Below are positions 25,079 through 33,526 of a DNA stretch of 39,043 nt, one piece after another; the stretch's first letter is position 1; each line of letters opens with the position of its first letter. The notes beneath the pieces are model-generated. The model was not told where the DNA came from. It was given only the letters and a program-made list of their open reading frames with translations, and made no database searches. Position numbers and translations under genes: made by a program. The stretch is from NCBI GenBank assembly GCA_913055205.1, contig CAJXJN010000018.1, positions 1 through 39,043 on the forward strand. The letters run 5' to 3'. Source of the DNA: an uncultured Sulfurovum sp. (GTDB lineage: Bacteria > Campylobacterota > Campylobacteria > Campylobacterales > Sulfurovaceae).

Positions 25079-26200
25079 ATGGATTACATTTTTCTTTTTT
25101 TTAATGCACTTATCGACTTAAGTAATGCGATGGCACCTTACATCCTGTTCGGTCTACTTTTTGCCGGTATCTTGCATGAATTGGTGCCCGATAATCTGAT
25201 CATAAAACATTTGGGCAAAGAGAGTATGGGTTCAGTGATCAAAGCCACCCTCTTTGGAATCCCGCTTCCCGTCTGTTCCTGCGGGGTCATTCCTTTGGCA
25301 ACCAGCATCAAAAAAAGCGGTGCAAGCAAAGGTTCTGTCCTCTCTTTCCTCATCTCGACACCCATTACAGGGGTAGATTCCATTTTGGCAACCTATGGAA
25401 TGTTCGGTGGAGTCTTTACCCTGTACCGTGTCGTAACTTCTATGATCATAGCTATGTTCGCAGGAATATTCACTAACCTTTCTGTTAAAGAAGACCGTAT
25501 AGAAAAACCCCGGTTTTCTGCTGTAGGCACTGCAGAAAAAGTCGATACGCCCAACCGTTCTTTTGCAGCAGCACCAACAAAAAAGAGCAACGGTTGTTCA
25601 TCCGGTTCGTGTGCAGACAGTAAAAGTAAAACAGAAGGTTTCTCCATAACAAAGGCATTAAAATATGCCTTTGTCACTCTCCTGGGCGATATTGCCAAAC
25701 CTCTGTTCTGGGGACTTGTCATTGGTGCCCTCATTAGTGTAGCTATCCCTCAAAACCTTAGTGATATTTTAGTAGAGTACTCCTGGTTGTCGTACCTTAT
25801 TGTGATTGCTATTGCCGTTCCGATGTATGTTTGTGCTACCGCATCACTGCCTATCGCTGCAGCGTTGATGCTCTCAGGCGTGAGTGCGGGAGCTGCCTTT
25901 GTCTTTCTAAGTGCAGGACCTGCTACCAACACCGTCACCATCGGTGTCGTCAAGAAAATGCTGGGCGCACGTTCACTCTATATCTATCTTGGTACGATTG
26001 TAGCAGGAAGTATCATTTTTGGTCTTGGTTTGGATTATATTTTCAATATTGCGAATATCGATCCACAGTCTTTAGTACATATGGATGAACGAACCTCCCG
26101 GATCGCTATAGCAAGCAGTGTTGTTTTATGGAGTTTTGTGCTTTACTTTATCGTAAAACCCTATGTTAAAAAAGAGACAGCAAGCTGTTGTTCCAATTAG
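25079..26200 (+). CDS. SO_0444-type permease (DUF318), Cu/Zn efflux candidate
   Basis: 373 residues, about eight helices in two halves. Each half has a membrane-embedded motif: PLPVCSCGVIPLATSIKKSG (Cys66 and Cys68) and YVCATASLPIAAALMLSGVS. A cytoplasmic loop holds the Cys-rich stretch CSSGSCADSK and the protein ends in CCSN. This combination is seen in the family named after Shewanella SO_0444, described as metal efflux proteins. It belongs to the permease (DUF318/ArsP-like) superfamily, so an arsenic or organo-arsenical substrate is an alternative. The operon order after the copper two-component system favours a metal role. Confidence 0.86.
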   Translation: MDYIFLFFNALIDLSNAMAPYILFGLLFAGILHELVPDNLIIKHLGKESMGSVIKATLFGIPLPVCSCGVIPLATSIKKSGASKGSVLSFLISTPITGVDSILATYGMFGGVFTLYRVVTSMIIAMFAGIFTNLSVKEDRIEKPRFSAVGTAEKVDTPNRSFAAAPTKKSNGCSSGSCADSKSKTEGFSITKALKYAFVTLLGDIAKPLFWGLVIGALISVAIPQNLSDILVEYSWLSYLIVIAIAVPMYVCATASLPIAAALMLSGVSAGAAFVFLSAGPATNTVTIGVVKKMLGARSLYIYLGTIVAGSIIFGLGLDYIFNIANIDPQSLVHMDERTSRIAIASSVVLWSFVLYFIVKPYVKKETASCCSN

Positions 26201-26290
26201 ACCACTCAGCTTTTGCACAAGGATGGTGTCTATGTGAAAATTGAGGAGTTTATCAAAGCAGATAATATATCAATATATCTCGATGCATGA
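26201..26290 (+). other. Open frame continuing past the permease stop codon
   Basis: After the TAG at 26198-26200 the same frame stays open for 29 codons to a TGA at 26288-26290 and reads like protein (KDGVYVKIEEFIKADNISIY). It may be the relic of a longer tail or of another gene. There is no good start in it. Confidence 0.25.
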
Positions 26291-26299
26291 ATCATAATA

Positions 26300-26308
26300 T
26301 GCTATAAT
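26300..26308 (+). promoter_or_regulatory. Extended -10 promoter of the arsR-arsC pair
   Basis: TGCTATAAT at 26300-26308 is an extended -10, with no good -35. Upstream (26269-26284), ATCAATATATCTCGAT is an imperfect palindrome that might be the ArsR operator. Confidence 0.6.
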
Positions 26309-26338
26309 GACTGATCAAACAAGAATGGTGGTAAAGGT

Positions 26339-26650
26339 ATGGATATATTTCTTAAAACTGTCGGTGCAGTGAATGATGAAACAAGATTAAGGATATTAAG
26401 GTTTATTGACCTCAATAAAGAAGTATGTGTATGTGATATTGAAAATGCATTTGATATGATCCAATCAAGGATTTCAAGACATTTAAAGATATTGAAAGAG
26501 GCTGGCTTTTTAAGTGTCAACAGGAAAGGAAGATGGGCTTATTACAGCATAAGAACTCCACTGGACAAGTTTCGTCAAAATATTTTAGAAGAGATCAGTT
26601 TTTTAGAATTCAATATACCGGAATTCAAACAGGGATGTAAGAATGGATGA
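26339..26650 (+). CDS. arsR: ArsR-family metalloregulator
   Basis: 103 residues. The winged helix has the recognition stretch MIQSRISRHLKILKEAGFL and wing region VNRKGRWAYYSI. Cys30 and Cys32 in EVCVCDIENAF lie at the alpha-3 position used by ArsR to bind As(III). It should repress this operon until As(III) binds. The reductase gene overlaps its end by 8 bases. The start at 26339 has AAAGGT only one base before it, and GGTGG further upstream; no better start is seen. Confidence 0.92.
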   Translation: MDIFLKTVGAVNDETRLRILRFIDLNKEVCVCDIENAFDMIQSRISRHLKILKEAGFLSVNRKGRWAYYSIRTPLDKFRQNILEEISFLEFNIPEFKQGCKNG

Positions 26651-27044
26651 TAAAAAAGTATTAGTGATGTGTACAGGAAACAGTTGCAGAAGTATTATCG
26701 CAGAAGCACTTATCAATACGTTTTTACCCAATGTAAAAGCATATAGTTGTGGAGTAGCACCAACAGGAAAAGTCAATCCAAATGCAAAAAAAGTATTGGA
26801 ACAACATGGTGCCTGGAGTGATGCGTATCACTCCAAACATCTTGATGAAGTCATAGATATTGATTTTGATCTGGTGGTTACAGTATGCGATCATGCAAAT
26901 GAAACATGCCCCATGTTCCCTAAGCCGGTCAATAAAATACATGTAGGTTTTGAAGACCCGGACGGAAAAGGTTACGAAGCATTTGAAAAGACCTATGAAC
27001 ATATAAAAGATAGACTTTTAACTAAAGTGAAAGAACAATTGTAA
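26643..27044 (+). CDS. arsC: Arsenate reductase, thioredoxin-coupled (low-MW phosphatase fold)
   Basis: 133 residues. The P-loop MCTGNSCRS holds the nucleophile Cys10 and Arg16. Cys82 and Cys89 (VCDHANETCP) match in position the two relay cysteines of the plasmid pI258 ArsC, so the full Cys10-Cys82-Cys89 cascade is present. It reduces arsenate to arsenite with thioredoxin. EDPDGKGYE is the catalytic Asp-loop region. No arsB or acr3 exporter is adjacent; the permease at 25079 is the nearest export candidate. Confidence 0.94.
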   Translation: MDDKKVLVMCTGNSCRSIIAEALINTFLPNVKAYSCGVAPTGKVNPNAKKVLEQHGAWSDAYHSKHLDEVIDIDFDLVVTVCDHANETCPMFPKPVNKIHVGFEDPDGKGYEAFEKTYEHIKDRLLTKVKEQL

Positions 27045-27211
27045 TATGATCGATATTTCAGAAGAGAACCCATAGCATATTCCAATGTGAATATAAGAGA
27101 GATGACAATAAGGCTGTCATAACCTGAGTTGATACTCCCGGTATTGAAATTCACGATAAGTTAATACTGAAAAGTTATCATCTAAACGATAAGAAATAAA
27201 AGGAACTTTAC

Positions 27212-28465
27212 GTGAAAAGAATCATCTTACTGACTTCCTTTATGATGCTTAGTACTTTAGGTGCACAGACATTAACATTAAATAAATGTATCAACAAAGC
27301 TTTAAATACGCATCCGGATATAAAAAGATTTATGTTACAGGTCAAGCATAGCAAATATGGTGTTGATGCTGCCCGCGCTGATTATCTTCCTCAGGTTTCA
27401 TTCAATGCTGAGTATGACCCTGCTAAAACCTATGCATTGCCACTGAATGGTATTTTTCACACCATAGACAGTGATGGCTGGCAAGCAGAAGTTACGGTAA
27501 GGCAAAAGATCTGGGACTTCTCAAAAACCCTTTCCAATATAGAAGCACAGGAAGTACAGGAAGAGATCGCAAATTTATCTCTTCGGGATGCCAAAGCACT
27601 TTTAGCCTATAAAGTTAAACTTCAGTATGAGCTGATGCTTGTTCAAAAAAAAGCTATACAGGTAAGACAGAAAGATTTAAATGCAAAAGAGGAACTCTAC
27701 AAACAGGCACAAGCACTTGTAAAAAGAGGAATGAAGACAAAGGCTGATTCTACACGTTTTTTATCCTCTGTTTATGCTGCCAAAGATAATTTAGCCATTG
27801 CACGATCAGGTTTTGAAAAAGCCAAAACTACTTTATCTCTGTATATCAATGAGACCATCACCAATAATGTAAAACTGGAAGACAGTATCTCAAAAAGTAA
27901 TTGGCATTTCAAAAGTAAAGCACATATTTTACAAAACTCACCGGCCCTGAACAGCCTTAAAAAAAATATAAATAAAAATGAACTTCTTTATAAATCCGCA
28001 AAAGCTTCACACTATGGCTCCATTGATGCCGTAGTCTCTTACACACGTCAGGATACTTTAAATGAGTATGACTCAACACTGGTAGGGATCACACTGAATA
28101 TTCCACTCTATAGCGGTGGTCGAATATCTGCTTTGGAAGAACAGGCTATGATAAGCAAACAAAGTGCCGAGTCTGAGTACCATTCAAAAAAGTTGGCTCT
28201 CACAGAAGAGTTTGAGAGGCTGTTAATTGACCTAAAACGCTATAAGCAAACGATAAAAGCCAAAAAGGTTCAGCTTAAAGCAGCCAGGCAGACACAAAAA
28301 GTACTCGAAGCCAGATACAAAGAGGGGCTTTCAATTTACATAGAAGTTTTAGATGCCTATGCACTTACGCTGGATGCCCAGCTGGGACTCCTGCAAGCAA
28401 AGTATGAAAGAAGCAGCACCATACACAGACTAGAATATTTGCAAGGAAAAATATTGAGTTCCTAA
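27212..28465 (+). CDS. TolC-family outer-membrane efflux protein
   Basis: 417 residues from a GTG start with AAAGGAAC upstream. A signal peptide (MKRIILLTSFMMLSTLGAQ) is followed by two OEP repeats of long coiled helices with barrel strands. TLNKCINKALNTHPDIKRFM opens the first repeat and VGITLNIPLYSGGRISALEE marks the second. The protein would form the outer-membrane channel of an export system. A terminator follows at 28503. An exporter with HlyD-like and ABC parts is encoded next and is its likely partner. Confidence 0.92.
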   Translation: MKRIILLTSFMMLSTLGAQTLTLNKCINKALNTHPDIKRFMLQVKHSKYGVDAARADYLPQVSFNAEYDPAKTYALPLNGIFHTIDSDGWQAEVTVRQKIWDFSKTLSNIEAQEVQEEIANLSLRDAKALLAYKVKLQYELMLVQKKAIQVRQKDLNAKEELYKQAQALVKRGMKTKADSTRFLSSVYAAKDNLAIARSGFEKAKTTLSLYINETITNNVKLEDSISKSNWHFKSKAHILQNSPALNSLKKNINKNELLYKSAKASHYGSIDAVVSYTRQDTLNEYDSTLVGITLNIPLYSGGRISALEEQAMISKQSAESEYHSKKLALTEEFERLLIDLKRYKQTIKAKKVQLKAARQTQKVLEARYKEGLSIYIEVLDAYALTLDAQLGLLQAKYERSSTIHRLEYLQGKILSS

Positions 28466-28502
28466 TCATAAACAACTCCCAATTCAGAAGCATAAAAAGA
28501 GG

Positions 28503-28543
28503 GCTGATTCAAGGATTTTCAACGAATCAGCAGCTTTCTTTTT
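28503..28543 (+). terminator. Rho-independent terminator after the tolC-like gene
   Basis: GCTGATTC (28503-28510) and GAATCAGC (28524-28531) form a perfect 8-bp stem with a 13-base loop, followed by a T-rich stretch (TTTCTTTTT, 28535-28543). A second hairpin without a T-run (about 28557-28597) lies in the leader of the next gene. Confidence 0.75.
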
Positions 28544-28628
28544 AAACTTCCTAAAAGGCAGCAGGCAAATAGCTCCAGTACTCTTTGCCTGTTGCTGAAT
28601 GAGAAGTTATTTATGATCAAGGACTTCT

Positions 28629-29768
28629 ATGAAAACATTTATAAAATATCTTATAACCCTGGTAATCATTGCCATCTTAGCCGGTGTTTTTTACAAAAAA
28701 GTTTATATCCCAAAAAGTACCTTTACGACAATAAAACCTGCTGTTGGTGAGCTGCATGTAAGCATTCGGGGCATAGGAAATGTGAGTGCCTTAAATATCT
28801 ATGCTATCACAGCCCAAACCGGCGGGAAGATCTTGAACATTTTAACAGATGAAGGTATGTGGGTGAAAAAAGGTGATCTTCTTGTCATTATGGATGGTGT
28901 TGATCTTCCGGAACAACTTGAGGTGGCAAAGGCCAGCCTGCTCAAAGCACAATATGAAGTGAAAGCCTTACAAAGTGCATTAAAAAATCAAAAGGTACAA
29001 AAAGAACTTTTAGCAGTGACATACAAACGCTATAAAAGACTAAAAGAGCAAAAATTTGCTGCCCAGGCTGAGTATGATAAAGCAAAAGCAGACTTACAAG
29101 GCATAGATGCCACCATTACGGCTACTGCTTCACAGATAGACTCTGCAAAAGCTTCAGTAGTCATTGCTTCCAAAAATATTGATGTCATTCAGGCCAAGAT
29201 AGACAGACTCAAAGTGTATGCACCTGTTGATGGATATGTTACTGCCAAAGAAGCTGAAGTCACTCAGAATGTACTGCCGTCAACCCCGATCTTAAAGATC
29301 GTCGATCCAAAAACATTATGGGTGGAAACAAAAGTAGATGAGCGCATAAGTTCTCAAATAAAACCTATGCAAAAAGCCACTATCATTCTTCGCTCACAGC
29401 CAAATACAAAATATGAGGGTATTGTAAAAAGAGTGGCAGCTATGAGCGATGCTGTAACACTCGAGAGAGAGATTGATGTAGCTTTTGAGACGATACCAAA
29501 ACCTTTTTACATCAATGAACAGGCAGAAATCCAAATTGATGTGAAAACATACAGTGATGTTTTAAAAATCCCCCTGAATGTTATTGTGCAAAAAAAGGGA
29601 AAACTCGGCATATGGATTGCAAAAGACAAACACGCACATTACCTGAACATAGAAAAAATCGCACAAAATGACAGTGAGATTGCTATCGCAAATATAGATA
29701 AGAATACACAAATAATAGTACCTGATAGTCACAAAAAACCACTTAGTGACGGAATGAAGATACACTAA
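28629..29768 (+). CDS. HlyD/RND-type periplasmic adaptor protein
   Basis: 379 residues. A single N-terminal helix (about residues 5-25) anchors it. The lipoyl-like half (AQTGGKILNILTDEGMWVKKGDLLVIMDG) is followed by an alpha-helical hairpin (about residues 95-185), the return lipoyl strand (KIDRLKVYAPVDGYVTAKEA) and beta-barrel domains (KIVDPKTLWVETKVDERI). It joins an inner-membrane transporter to the outer-membrane channel. Its stop overlaps the permease start by one base, so the three transporter genes are co-translated. Confidence 0.92.
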   Translation: MKTFIKYLITLVIIAILAGVFYKKVYIPKSTFTTIKPAVGELHVSIRGIGNVSALNIYAITAQTGGKILNILTDEGMWVKKGDLLVIMDGVDLPEQLEVAKASLLKAQYEVKALQSALKNQKVQKELLAVTYKRYKRLKEQKFAAQAEYDKAKADLQGIDATITATASQIDSAKASVVIASKNIDVIQAKIDRLKVYAPVDGYVTAKEAEVTQNVLPSTPILKIVDPKTLWVETKVDERISSQIKPMQKATIILRSQPNTKYEGIVKRVAAMSDAVTLEREIDVAFETIPKPFYINEQAEIQIDVKTYSDVLKIPLNVIVQKKGKLGIWIAKDKHAHYLNIEKIAQNDSEIAIANIDKNTQIIVPDSHKKPLSDGMKIH

Positions 29769-30913
29769 TGATACATTTAGCCAAAGAGGATATAAAACAC
29801 ACGCTCGGTAAGTTTCTTGTAACGGCTATGGGTGTTGGAATGTTGCTTGGGATCGTACTTATTATGATGGGGGTCTATCGTGGTATGATGGTCGATGCCG
29901 AGGTTTTGTTAGATGACTTAAGTGTTGACCTCTGGGTAGTTCAAGAAGACACGTTAGGACCGTTTGCAGAATCATCAAGAATACATGAGGATCTAAAATA
30001 TACTTTAAAAGCATTACAAGGCATAGATAAAAGTGAAGCCATTACATTTCAAAATATACAACTTCCACGTACTGATAAAAAAGTAAGAGTGGTTGCAGTG
30101 GGCTTTGATGTCTATGGTGATATTGACCCTATCAATCCTGCACGACTTATAGAGGGGAGAGGTCTTAAAACAGATCACTATGAGATCGTTGTCACCGACA
30201 AGACAGGGTTTAAACTGCATGACAAGATAAAACTCGGACGAAATACCTATACGGTTGTCGGGGTTACGCATGGCTCCGTCTCATCAGGGGGTGATTCACT
30301 GGTTTACATCAGTTTGAAAGATGCTCAGGAGTTACAATTCTCATACAGCAACAAACGTATCCAAAATGATAGAGCAAGGGGCATCATAAGTAAAGATTCC
30401 CACATGGTAAATGCCATTATAGCAACAGTAAAAGCAGGTTACTCCATTGATGAAGTGGCCGGAGAAATACGAAAATGGCAACATAAAAGTGTCTATACCG
30501 GGGCACAGGAAAAAATTGTCCTGACCAAAAACCTCATAGAAAAAGCATCCAAGCAGATAGGACTGTTTACTGCTATTTTAGTGATCGTCTCCACTATCAT
30601 CATCGCACTTATCATCTATACGATGACCCTGGAGAAGATGAAAGAGATCTCCATCATGAAGCTTATAGGGTTACCAAACGGTATGATCATCAGAATGATC
30701 GTGGAAGAGACGTTACTGCTAGGCTTTTTAGCCTTTATATTTGGCAATATATTTTCACATCTTATCTATTCGAAATTTCCAAAAAGAGTTGTATTGGAGA
30801 TCCCGGATGCATGGATGCTTTTTGGTATTGTTGTGCTTGCTTCCATATTTGCCTCATTTATAGGTGTTAAAAAAGTGATAAATGCAGATCCGACTGCAGC
30901 AATAGGAGGCTAA
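29768..30913 (+). CDS. ABC transporter permease, MacB/DevC (FtsX) type
   Basis: 381 residues. One N-terminal helix (about residues 15-42), a periplasmic MacB-like domain (about 50-270), then three helices near the end (ILVIVSTIIIALIIYTM, LLGFLAFIFGNIFSHL, MLFGIVVLASIFASFIG) form the FtsX fold. EKMKEISIMKLIGLPNGMII is the coupling segment. VDAEVLLDDLSVDLWVVQED resembles DevC. In this mechanism no substrate passes through the permease itself; it drives export from the periplasm through the TolC channel. The substrate is unknown. Confidence 0.9.
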   Translation: MIHLAKEDIKHTLGKFLVTAMGVGMLLGIVLIMMGVYRGMMVDAEVLLDDLSVDLWVVQEDTLGPFAESSRIHEDLKYTLKALQGIDKSEAITFQNIQLPRTDKKVRVVAVGFDVYGDIDPINPARLIEGRGLKTDHYEIVVTDKTGFKLHDKIKLGRNTYTVVGVTHGSVSSGGDSLVYISLKDAQELQFSYSNKRIQNDRARGIISKDSHMVNAIIATVKAGYSIDEVAGEIRKWQHKSVYTGAQEKIVLTKNLIEKASKQIGLFTAILVIVSTIIIALIIYTMTLEKMKEISIMKLIGLPNGMIIRMIVEETLLLGFLAFIFGNIFSHLIYSKFPKRVVLEIPDAWMLFGIVVLASIFASFIGVKKVINADPTAAIGG

Positions 30914-30914
30914 G

Positions 30915-31619
30915 ATGAGCAATGAACAAGCTATAAAAGTAGAAGGTCTTTGTAAACATTTCGGTAAAGACGATAGCTATGTTGATGTTATCAAAGGTGC
31001 TTCATTTACTATCAATAAAGGTGAACTTGTAGCCCTTGTCGCTCCAAGCGGTGCAGGAAAAACAACACTGCTTATGATGATAGGTTGTGTGGAAGAACCC
31101 AGTGCGGGCAAGATCTGGCTAGGCAAGGAAAAGGTGTATGACAACAAGTGGCTCACCCAAGAGACCAGAAAAATAAGAAGAGAAAAGATCGGCTTTATCT
31201 TTCAGGCACACTACCTCATCCCTTTTTTAAATATCATCGACAATTTGACCTTGCTTCCTCAAGCAAATGGTACAGAGGATAAAGTCTCAAAAGCAAAAGC
31301 CAGAGAGCTACTCACGTATTTTGATATAGCAGAAAAAGAGAAAGCGATGCCCTCACAACTTTCAGGTGGGCAGAACCAAAGGGTTGCCATTGCCAGAGCC
31401 TTGGTAAACAACCCAGAGATCATCCTCGCAGATGAACCGACAGCAGCATTAGACATGCAGCGCTCTGTTGATGTAGTGAAGATGCTTAAAAAAATCGCTC
31501 TTGAACAGAATGTCTCAATCATCATGGTAACACATGATGACAGAATGCTTCCCTACTGTGACAGAATTATGAAAATAGAAAATAAAGCTATCATCATAGA
31601 ATCTCCGGAAAAACCTTAG
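30915..31619 (+). CDS. ABC transporter ATP-binding protein, MacB/DevA/LolD type
   Basis: 234 residues. Walker A APSGAGKTTLL, Q-loop in GFIFQAHYLIPF, signature LSGGQNQR, Walker B EIILADEPTAAL and the switch His in IMVTHDDRML are all present. The Walker A starts with AP rather than the usual GP or GS. It energises the permease encoded one base upstream. A weak stem-loop (31657-31676) follows the gene. Confidence 0.93.
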   Translation: MSNEQAIKVEGLCKHFGKDDSYVDVIKGASFTINKGELVALVAPSGAGKTTLLMMIGCVEEPSAGKIWLGKEKVYDNKWLTQETRKIRREKIGFIFQAHYLIPFLNIIDNLTLLPQANGTEDKVSKAKARELLTYFDIAEKEKAMPSQLSGGQNQRVAIARALVNNPEIILADEPTAALDMQRSVDVVKMLKKIALEQNVSIIMVTHDDRMLPYCDRIMKIENKAIIIESPEKP

Positions 31620-31656
31620 ATATATAGAGGGTTCTATGCATTAGTGAAATAGTGAT

Positions 31657-31676
31657 AAGGAGAGAATACTCTCTTT
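31657..31676 (+). terminator. Possible terminator of the ABC export operon
   Basis: AAGGAGAG (31657-31664) and CTCTCTTT (31669-31676) pair around AATA with one G-T pair. The downstream T-run is short (CGTTTACTTC), so termination may be weak. Confidence 0.4.
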
Positions 31677-31751
31677 CGTTTACTTCATTGGCAGACCAAC
31701 AATAAGTAACAAATGTTAAAATATGGTCTATCTTTCCTCAAAAGGCAACAG

Positions 31752-33044
31752 ATGACAAGTCCAAAAAATCTAGGTTTTAAAGAACTTCTGGCCATTGCGA
31801 TTGGTGGTATGGTTGGCGGAGGAATTTTTACTATTTTAGGTATTTCCGTTTCGATGGTTGGAGCATTTGCCCCTTTTGCTATCGCTTTGGGCGGAGTGGT
31901 AGCCTGGTTCGCTGCTTATTCATATGTAAAGTTGGGTCTTTACTACAAAGATGAGGGAGCCACCTATGCTTTTTTCAAACGTACCTATCCCAGCTCACAG
32001 ATGGCAGCATCATTTATAGGGTGGTACACGATTTTTGGATACATTAGTACTTTAGCTCTTTATGCCTATACCTTCTCCTCTTATGGCATTAGTGATTTTT
32101 CTTTTGGTAATAATGAAGCGGTGCGGAAACTGGTTGCCATTGGAATTATTTGGCTCTTTACTTTGATTAATCTTTGGAGTGTTAAGGATATGGGAAAAGT
32201 TGAAGATGTGCTGGTCTATGCGAAACTTTTGATCCTCTTTATTATCTCTGTAGCACTTATCTCTTTTGCTGAAACCGATATACATACATTTGAGTCAATG
32301 ATGATAAAGGATTTCAAAGTAACGCCACTTATAACTATTTTGATCGTCTCTTCCATCACCTTTGTGGCCTATGAGGGATTTCAGTTGGTGATCAATGCTG
32401 TAAATGAGATGGAAAATCCTGATATAAATATTCCAAAAGCCATCTATTCAGCCATTATCCTGGTAGCGCTTATCTATTTTATTATTGCACTTGGTGCAGT
32501 CCTGGCAATACCTGCTGAAGATCTGATCAAAAACAAAGAGTATGCCTTAGCAGCAGGAGCCAATAATATTATGGGGGATATAGGAGGTACTTTGGTGGTT
32601 TTTGGAGCAATATTGGCAACAAGCAGTGCTATTAACGGTACACTTTTTGGTTCATCACGTCAAATGGCACGAATTGCCGATGACGGGTATCTGCCGCTTA
32701 TTATTTCACAACGAAAAGATGGTATCCCCAAAACAGCCATTATGTTTATGGCCGCTATTGCTTCACTGCTTATTGCCATGGGAGGATTGCGTCTTATTTT
32801 AGAATTTGGAAGTATTACTTTTTTATTGGTTTCTCTGCTTATGGCCGTTGCCAACTTTAAGATGCGGCATAAGACCGATTCTTCTACTTTTATAACCATT
32901 ATCGCTATTTTGGGACTTTTAATGGGTACGGTTTTGATCTTGTATTATGAGTTTCTGTCCAATCCTGAACAATTGCTTTTTATCGTAATACTCTATGCAA
33001 TTCTTAGTTTAGGGGCATGGGGATATGCACGAATAGGACATTGA
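31752..33044 (+). CDS. APC-family amino acid permease
   Basis: 430 residues from ATG 31752, preceded by AAAGGCAACAG. An upstream ATG at 31713 is in frame but lacks a ribosome-binding site. About 12 hydrophobic segments are seen. The first holds IGGMVGGGIFTILGI, the unwound substrate-binding helix of APC transporters; FVAYEGFQLVINAVNEMENP marks the sixth helix and following loop, and ATSSAINGTLFGSSRQMARIADDG is a further conserved block. It imports or exchanges an amino acid or amine in the inner membrane; specificity cannot be read. Confidence 0.9.
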   Translation: MTSPKNLGFKELLAIAIGGMVGGGIFTILGISVSMVGAFAPFAIALGGVVAWFAAYSYVKLGLYYKDEGATYAFFKRTYPSSQMAASFIGWYTIFGYISTLALYAYTFSSYGISDFSFGNNEAVRKLVAIGIIWLFTLINLWSVKDMGKVEDVLVYAKLLILFIISVALISFAETDIHTFESMMIKDFKVTPLITILIVSSITFVAYEGFQLVINAVNEMENPDINIPKAIYSAIILVALIYFIIALGAVLAIPAEDLIKNKEYALAAGANNIMGDIGGTLVVFGAILATSSAINGTLFGSSRQMARIADDGYLPLIISQRKDGIPKTAIMFMAAIASLLIAMGGLRLILEFGSITFLLVSLLMAVANFKMRHKTDSSTFITIIAILGLLMGTVLILYYEFLSNPEQLLFIVILYAILSLGAWGYARIGH

Positions 33045-33069
33045 AGTGTCTCAAGTATCTATCAGCTTT

Positions 33070-33290
33070 TAGATTCCAAGTATACGCTGAAAAGGTGACT
33101 GTCGAGAAATGCGCTAAGTGAAAGTTTCTTTCATGCACTCCAAACATAGATGGTGTATCATATGAACTTTCAAACCAAATCCAAGGTAAATCAAACTCTC
33201 TTTGAATATATTGAAGTGTTTTACAACAGACAAAGGCTTCATTCATCAAACGGGTATCTGTCACCTATGAATTATGAGGCAAAAATGTTA
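33070..33290 (+). pseudogene. Decayed 3' end of an IS3-family (IS150-type) transposase gene
   Basis: Translation gives the end of an OrfB: KGDCRE, then after a shift NALSESFFHALQT, a TAG where Glu is expected, and MVYHMNFQTK leading to LFEYIEVFYNRQRLHSSNGY and LSPMNYE. The conserved E-S-F-F and F-Y-N-R-xR-x-H-S-x-x-G-Y blocks of the catalytic domain are clear. It has an in-frame TGA, a frameshift and a TAG, and no 5' part, so it is dead. It is not a copy of the IS at 36378, whose end has a different sequence. Confidence 0.8.
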
Positions 33291-33425
33291 CTTGCGACAT
33301 TGTTTTTACCCTTTTTTCTGAAAGAGATCCTGGATAAAAACATCTGGTTGTTTTGGGTGGATATCATGTTCGAAAAATCTACATTAATCTATATTTTAAA
33401 ATATGTTTGGATAAGGTTTTTAGTG

Positions 33426-33431
33426 TATAAT
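33426..33431 (+). promoter_or_regulatory. Probable -10 of the PGM-PGI operon
   Basis: TATAAT at 33426-33431 has no good -35. Transcription would begin near 33438, just before the 61-nt palindrome. Confidence 0.45.
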
Positions 33432-33440
33432 TTAATACAA

Positions 33441-33501
33441 AGGGCACCTCTAAAAACCCTAGAGATATCATGGGTATATCTAGGGTTTTTGGAAGTGCCC
33501 T
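33441..33501. repeat. 61-nt near-perfect palindrome, probable MITE or paired IS ends
   Basis: Arms 33441-33463 and 33479-33501 pair over 23 positions with one mismatch and one G-T pair (start AGGGCACCTCTAAAAACCCT). About 15 bases lie between them and pair in part. One further arm is at 20848-20869. The element lies in the predicted leader of the phosphomannomutase gene and ends 25 bases before its ATG. Confidence 0.75.
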
Positions 33502-33526
33502 AAAGAAATTAAAAAAGAAAAGATGG

